Of a stretch of DNA of 8,922 bases, positions 6,287 through 8,922 are shown one piece after another. The DNA is from Roseimaritima sp. (GTDB lineage: Bacteria > Planctomycetota > Planctomycetia > Pirellulales > Pirellulaceae). Position numbers and translations under genes: made by a program. The notes under the pieces are model-generated. The model worked only from the letters and a program-made list of their open reading frames with translations. It ran no database searches and was not told the DNA's origin. Location: positions 1 to 8,922 of the forward strand of contig SLFV01000399.1 in assembly GCA_007124075.1 (NCBI GenBank), read 5' to 3'. How positions within the stretch are numbered: position 1 is the stretch's first letter; every line of letters starts with the position of its first letter.

Positions 6287-7204
6287 ATGAAAATGACCAT
6301 TGTTGGCATGGGGCGAGTCGGATCAGCGATTGCTTTCGCCACGACGATGAATCCGATGGTAAGCGAATTATTGCTGGTCAATCGAACGCTGGAAAAAGCC
6401 CAGGGGGAAGCACTGGATCTGACACACGCCAGCGCATTGAACAACAGCAACCTAAAGATTTCCGCGGGAACCTTGGCTGATTCTGCCCAGTCGGATCTGA
6501 TCATCTTTACCGCCTCGCAGCCGTTGGGGAATCCACCGCGTAATCGCTTAGCCCTGGCTGCTGAAAACCTGCCCTTGTTGCAAGAGTACATTCCCGCGCT
6601 GGCTGCGGCCAGCCCCCAGGCTGTGTTTGTCATGGTCACCAATCCAGTCGACGTGGCAACCTATTTGGCAATCCAACTGTCTGGGCTGCCCCCACACCGG
6701 ATCATCGGCACGGGGACGTTGGTCGACAGTGTTCGCTACCGCGCCTTGTTGTCCCAAGAACTGCAGATCCATGCTGACGACATTCGCGCCTACATCCTAG
6801 GGGAACACGGCGATAGTCAATTCGCGGCACATTCGATCGTCATGACGGGGGGCGAACGCTTTTACCCCAGCGACACGTCAGGGCGTTTATTCCAGCAGAC
6901 GGTTTCGATGGGGTTTGAGGTCTACAAGCTGAAAGGACACACCTGTTATGCGATCGCTTTGGCGACGATGATGATTATCGACAGCATTGTGTACGACCTG
7001 CGGCATACGATGCCCGTCAGCACGCTGATCGATGGGTACCTTGGGTGCGAGGACGTTTGTTTGTCGTTGCCGGCTGTCATCGGCCGCAGTGGAGTGACAC
7101 GAATTTTGCATCCCACGTTGGCGGAGGACGAAAGGGAGGCATTTCGCAGATCGGCGCGTACCGTCCGAGACGTGATCGAAGGTCTGCCATTGGCAGGAAC
7201 GTGA
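6287..7204 (+). CDS. Lactate/malate dehydrogenase family protein (L-LDH-like)
   Basis: A 305-residue cytoplasmic NAD(P)-dependent 2-hydroxyacid dehydrogenase, most like L-lactate dehydrogenase. Visible: the Rossmann motif GMGRVG (7-12), GEALDL (40-45), TNPVD (118-122), the LDH-type [11 protein letters not shown] (140-150, with Asp147 and Arg150), the catalytic GEHGDS (172-177, His174), and KGHTCYAIA (216-224). GTGT and GEHGDS favour LDH over MDH. Two features are odd. The Asp that normally ends strand 2 and selects NAD is Asn32, followed by Arg33. The substrate loop (75-90) has an extra residue and lacks the usual Gln/Arg discriminator, while Arg87 probably matches the mobile-loop Arg. The ATG at 6287 is preferred because the Rossmann strand follows at once; in-frame ATGs at 6254 and 6293 exist and no strong ribosome site helps. 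It is 59 bases upstream of purM on the same strand. Usual name would be ldh, but the true substrate is uncertain. Confidence 0.88.
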   Translation: MKMTIVGMGRVGSAIAFATTMNPMVSELLLVNRTLEKAQGEALDLTHASALNNSNLKISAGTLADSAQSDLIIFTASQPLGNPPRNRLALAAENLPLLQEYIPALAAASPQAVFVMVTNPVDVATYLAIQLSGLPPHRIIGTGTLVDSVRYRALLSQELQIHADDIRAYILGEHGDSQFAAHSIVMTGGERFYPSDTSGRLFQQTVSMGFEVYKLKGHTCYAIALATMMIIDSIVYDLRHTMPVSTLIDGYLGCEDVCLSLPAVIGRSGVTRILHPTLAEDEREAFRRSARTVRDVIEGLPLAGT

Positions 7205-7263
7205 ATGGTGTTAATCTTTCCGCTTGCTGTTTTTCCTTATTAGTGTCGTTCAAGCGAAGAAAC

Positions 7264-8331
7264 ATGGCTGCTACATACAAAGACGCGGGAGTGGACCTCG
7301 AGGTTTACGCGGAATCGATGGGGCGCTTACCTGCGCTGATGCACCGCACGTTCAGTCCGCGCGTCCTGCACAATGACGGTGGATTTGCCGGTCTTTTTCG
7401 CCTGGATTTCCAAGGGCCACTGTTTGCCCGACATTATCGGCAGCCTATTTTGGTCAGCGGAACCGACGGTGTCGGTACCAAACTAAAAATTGCTCAACAG
7501 ACCGGCCGCCACTCCACCGTTGGCATTGATCTGGTGGCGATGTGTGTGAACGATTTGCTGTGTACCGGTGCTGAACCTCTCTTTTTTCTTGATTATGTCG
7601 CCATGGGCAAAGATGACCCGGATCGGTTGGAGCAGATCGTTCGTGGGATCAGCGACGGCTGCCTGCAAGCCGACAGCGCCTTACTGGGCGGGGAAACCGC
7701 GATCATGCCAGAAATGTATGGAGGGGACGATTATGACTTGGCTGGTTTTGCGGTCGGAGTGGTGGAACAAACCAAGCTGATTGATGGTCACCTGATTTCC
7801 CCCGGGGACACGGTTTTGGGGATCGATAGCAGCGGGTTGCATTCCAACGGTTTCAGCTTGGTCCGCAAGATTATCCGCGATGCTGGGTTGGGCTGGGCCG
7901 AAACGCCCAAGGAACTGGGGGGACAGACAATCGCAGAGGCGACCCTGACCCCGACCCGGATTTACGCTGCCGCGATCAGCGGCGTGCAACGCCATTATCG
8001 CGTCAAACAGGTCCTGCACGGGATTGCGCACATTACTGGAGGCGGATTGGCGGAAAACTTACAGCGAATTTTACCAAAATCGACTGACTCGCGGATCAAC
8101 AAGGATTCCTGGACAGTCCCCCACATTTTTCAATGGCTGCAACGGATCGGCGATGTTACCGATGCCGAAATGGCTCGCGTTTTCAACATGGGCATCGGCA
8201 TGGTCGTGGTGGTCAGTTCCTACTACGCAGCCAGCGTTGCCGACCGCATCCAAACTGCGGGGTATCGCTGCCGTGCGATCGGTGAAATCGTTGCGGGTAC
8301 GGGGCAGGTCCACCTGGTGGGCAAACCGTAA
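7264..8331 (+). CDS. purM: Phosphoribosylformylglycinamidine cyclo-ligase (AIR synthetase)
   Basis: A 355-residue cytoplasmic enzyme of de novo purine synthesis that closes FGAM to AIR using ATP. Family landmarks in order: YKDAGVD (5-11), [13 protein letters not shown] (65-77), [19 protein letters not shown] (87-105), [13 protein letters not shown] (140-152), [12 protein letters not shown] (157-168), [16 protein letters not shown] (188-203), [15 protein letters not shown] (257-271) and [13 protein letters not shown] (305-317). Length is normal. The frame is open further upstream into the dehydrogenase, but the family N-terminus begins at the ATG at 7264; the upstream GAAGAA is only a weak ribosome site. 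In [13 protein letters not shown], the common Glu after GGETA is Ile and the Gly of MPGMY is Glu. No purN or other pur gene is adjacent. It may be co-transcribed with the dehydrogenase, 59 bases upstream. Confidence 0.95.
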   Translation: MAATYKDAGVDLEVYAESMGRLPALMHRTFSPRVLHNDGGFAGLFRLDFQGPLFARHYRQPILVSGTDGVGTKLKIAQQTGRHSTVGIDLVAMCVNDLLCTGAEPLFFLDYVAMGKDDPDRLEQIVRGISDGCLQADSALLGGETAIMPEMYGGDDYDLAGFAVGVVEQTKLIDGHLISPGDTVLGIDSSGLHSNGFSLVRKIIRDAGLGWAETPKELGGQTIAEATLTPTRIYAAAISGVQRHYRVKQVLHGIAHITGGGLAENLQRILPKSTDSRINKDSWTVPHIFQWLQRIGDVTDAEMARVFNMGIGMVVVVSSYYAASVADRIQTAGYRCRAIGEIVAGTGQVHLVGKP

Positions 8332-8461
8332 ACGCTTCGATACCGACATTCCCCGCAGTGGGATGACCTGCTGGCAGACGCACACAAAGGCAGACCCCGT
8401 TGTTGGGTGGAATCGCTTCCCGCGGTTCCTGCACTTGCGGCCGTCCGGCTCAGCTACGGAC
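8332..8461. other. Convergent intergenic region between purM and the barrel gene
   Basis: 130 bases without a gene. The only structure seen is a weak 5-bp inverted repeat, GTCCG (8443-8447) and CGGAC (8457-8461), with a 9-base loop. It ends one base before the barrel stop codon and has no T-run. It might serve as a shared transcript end, but the evidence is slight. Confidence 0.35.
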
Positions 8462-8922
8462 CTAATAACCAATCCCGAGGCGGACCATGATCGTGTCACC
8501 GGGACGAAAGTCATCGTCAGGGTTATTCTTATACTCCACGCGACGACCGAAGACATACCCGACCTCCGCCACCCCCGTGCGTCTGCCGGCCCGGATCAAG
8601 TTGCTTTGCCCCCATTCCAGGCCCAGACTGACGCGAAAGTCATACATGTCGACCGAGTCGCGACTGCCATCGTCGCGGCGGATCGCCCACGCACCGCCGC
8701 CAAATTCTCCGCCCAGATAAGCCCAGACGTCGTAAACACCAAGCGTGCGCACAAAGTGCGAAAATTTGGGGTCGGGAAAAGTGATATCGTAGCGAGCAAA
8801 CGGATGTGGTTGACACAAAATGCCCCCCGCGGGAATCAGTTTGATGCGATTGCGGTCGACATACATCACGCCACCCTTAAGCGTCGTGGTTGGCGATAAG
8901 CGAAAGATCCCCAGGCCTTGGC
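8462..8922 (-). CDS. Outer-membrane beta-barrel protein, 3' part (5' end outside window)
   Basis: The C-terminal 152 residues of a larger protein; the frame is open to the right edge with no start needed inside the window. The visible part shows alternating amphipathic strands, many Gly and aromatic residues, and ends in MVRLGIGY with a terminal Tyr, the usual beta-barrel targeting end. Typical stretches are KLIPAGGILCQPHPFARYDI, YLGGEFGGGAW, VSLGLEW and EVGYVFGRRVEY. From memory these resemble a planctomycete outer-membrane barrel family (DUF6268-like), which I could not check. Function is unknown; it may be a structural or transport barrel. A GTG-ATG pair at 8869-8864 is an internal codon pair, not a likely start, because the barrel pattern continues upstream of it. 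It converges on purM. Confidence 0.72.
   Translation of the reverse strand, partial: QGLGIFRLSPTTTLKGGVMYVDRNRIKLIPAGGILCQPHPFARYDITFPDPKFSHFVRTLGVYDVWAYLGGEFGGGAWAIRRDDGSRDSVDMYDFRVSLGLEWGQSNLIRAGRRTGVAEVGYVFGRRVEYKNNPDDDFRPGDTIMVRLGIGY

Noticed and set aside
7045..7263. N-terminal extension of purM overlapping the dehydrogenase
   Set aside because: The conserved PurM start region (YKDAGVD) follows the ATG at 7264, and upstream codons lie in another frame of the dehydrogenase.
8024..8899. A 291-codon plus-strand open frame overlapping the end of purM and opposite the barrel gene
   Set aside because: It overlaps two better-supported genes in other frames, and its translation shows no domain.
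1..8922. A CRISPR array, tRNA, insertion sequence or multi-gene defence system
   Set aside because: No regularly spaced repeats, cloverleaf-like segment, transposase motif or defence-protein signature was found; the genes are metabolic or envelope proteins.

Overview
The window looks like chromosomal DNA from a planctomycete, most likely of the Pirellulaceae (Rhodopirellula-like) type. This is inferred from content: a secreted Cys-type sulfatase, a secreted PhoD-like phosphatase, a glycine-zipper protein with a signal peptide, an outer-membrane barrel of a type I associate with planctomycetes, a purM outside any purine operon, moderately high GC, and short single genes on alternating strands. 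No taxonomic marker gene is present. I see no rRNA, tRNA, CRISPR array, transposase or phage gene.

Layout, left to right: (1) 109-1089, minus strand, aldo/keto reductase, flanked by short hairpin-rich intergenic DNA. (2) 1478-2887, plus strand, secreted PhoD-family phosphatase/phosphodiesterase with an extra C-terminal beta-rich domain. (3) A minus-strand run of three genes, transcribed right to left: RluA-family pseudouridine synthase (6163 to 5456), secreted sulfatase (5357 to 3759) and secreted glycine-zipper protein (3581 to 2910). (4) A divergent plus-strand pair: lactate/malate dehydrogenase-family enzyme (6287-7204) and purM (7264-8331). (5) The 3' part of a minus-strand outer-membrane beta-barrel gene that runs off the right edge (8462 to beyond 8922).

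The genes do not form one obvious pathway. The cytoplasmic ones are housekeeping or central-metabolism enzymes (RNA modification, 2-hydroxyacid oxidoreduction, purine synthesis, carbonyl reduction). The others are exported (phosphatase, sulfatase, zipper protein, barrel) and fit a cell that harvests sulfate and phosphate esters from polymers. Gene order gives only weak functional links, because most neighbours are separated by 60-390 bases or sit on opposite strands.

I found no convincing undescribed multi-gene system. The points most worth a second look are local: a dehydrogenase whose NAD-selecting Asp is replaced by Asn-Arg and whose substrate loop is altered; a phosphatase fused to an OB-like domain and preceded by a 21-bp-spaced direct repeat; a two-hairpin, terminator-like structure in the leader of the aldo/keto reductase; and the modular zipper protein.
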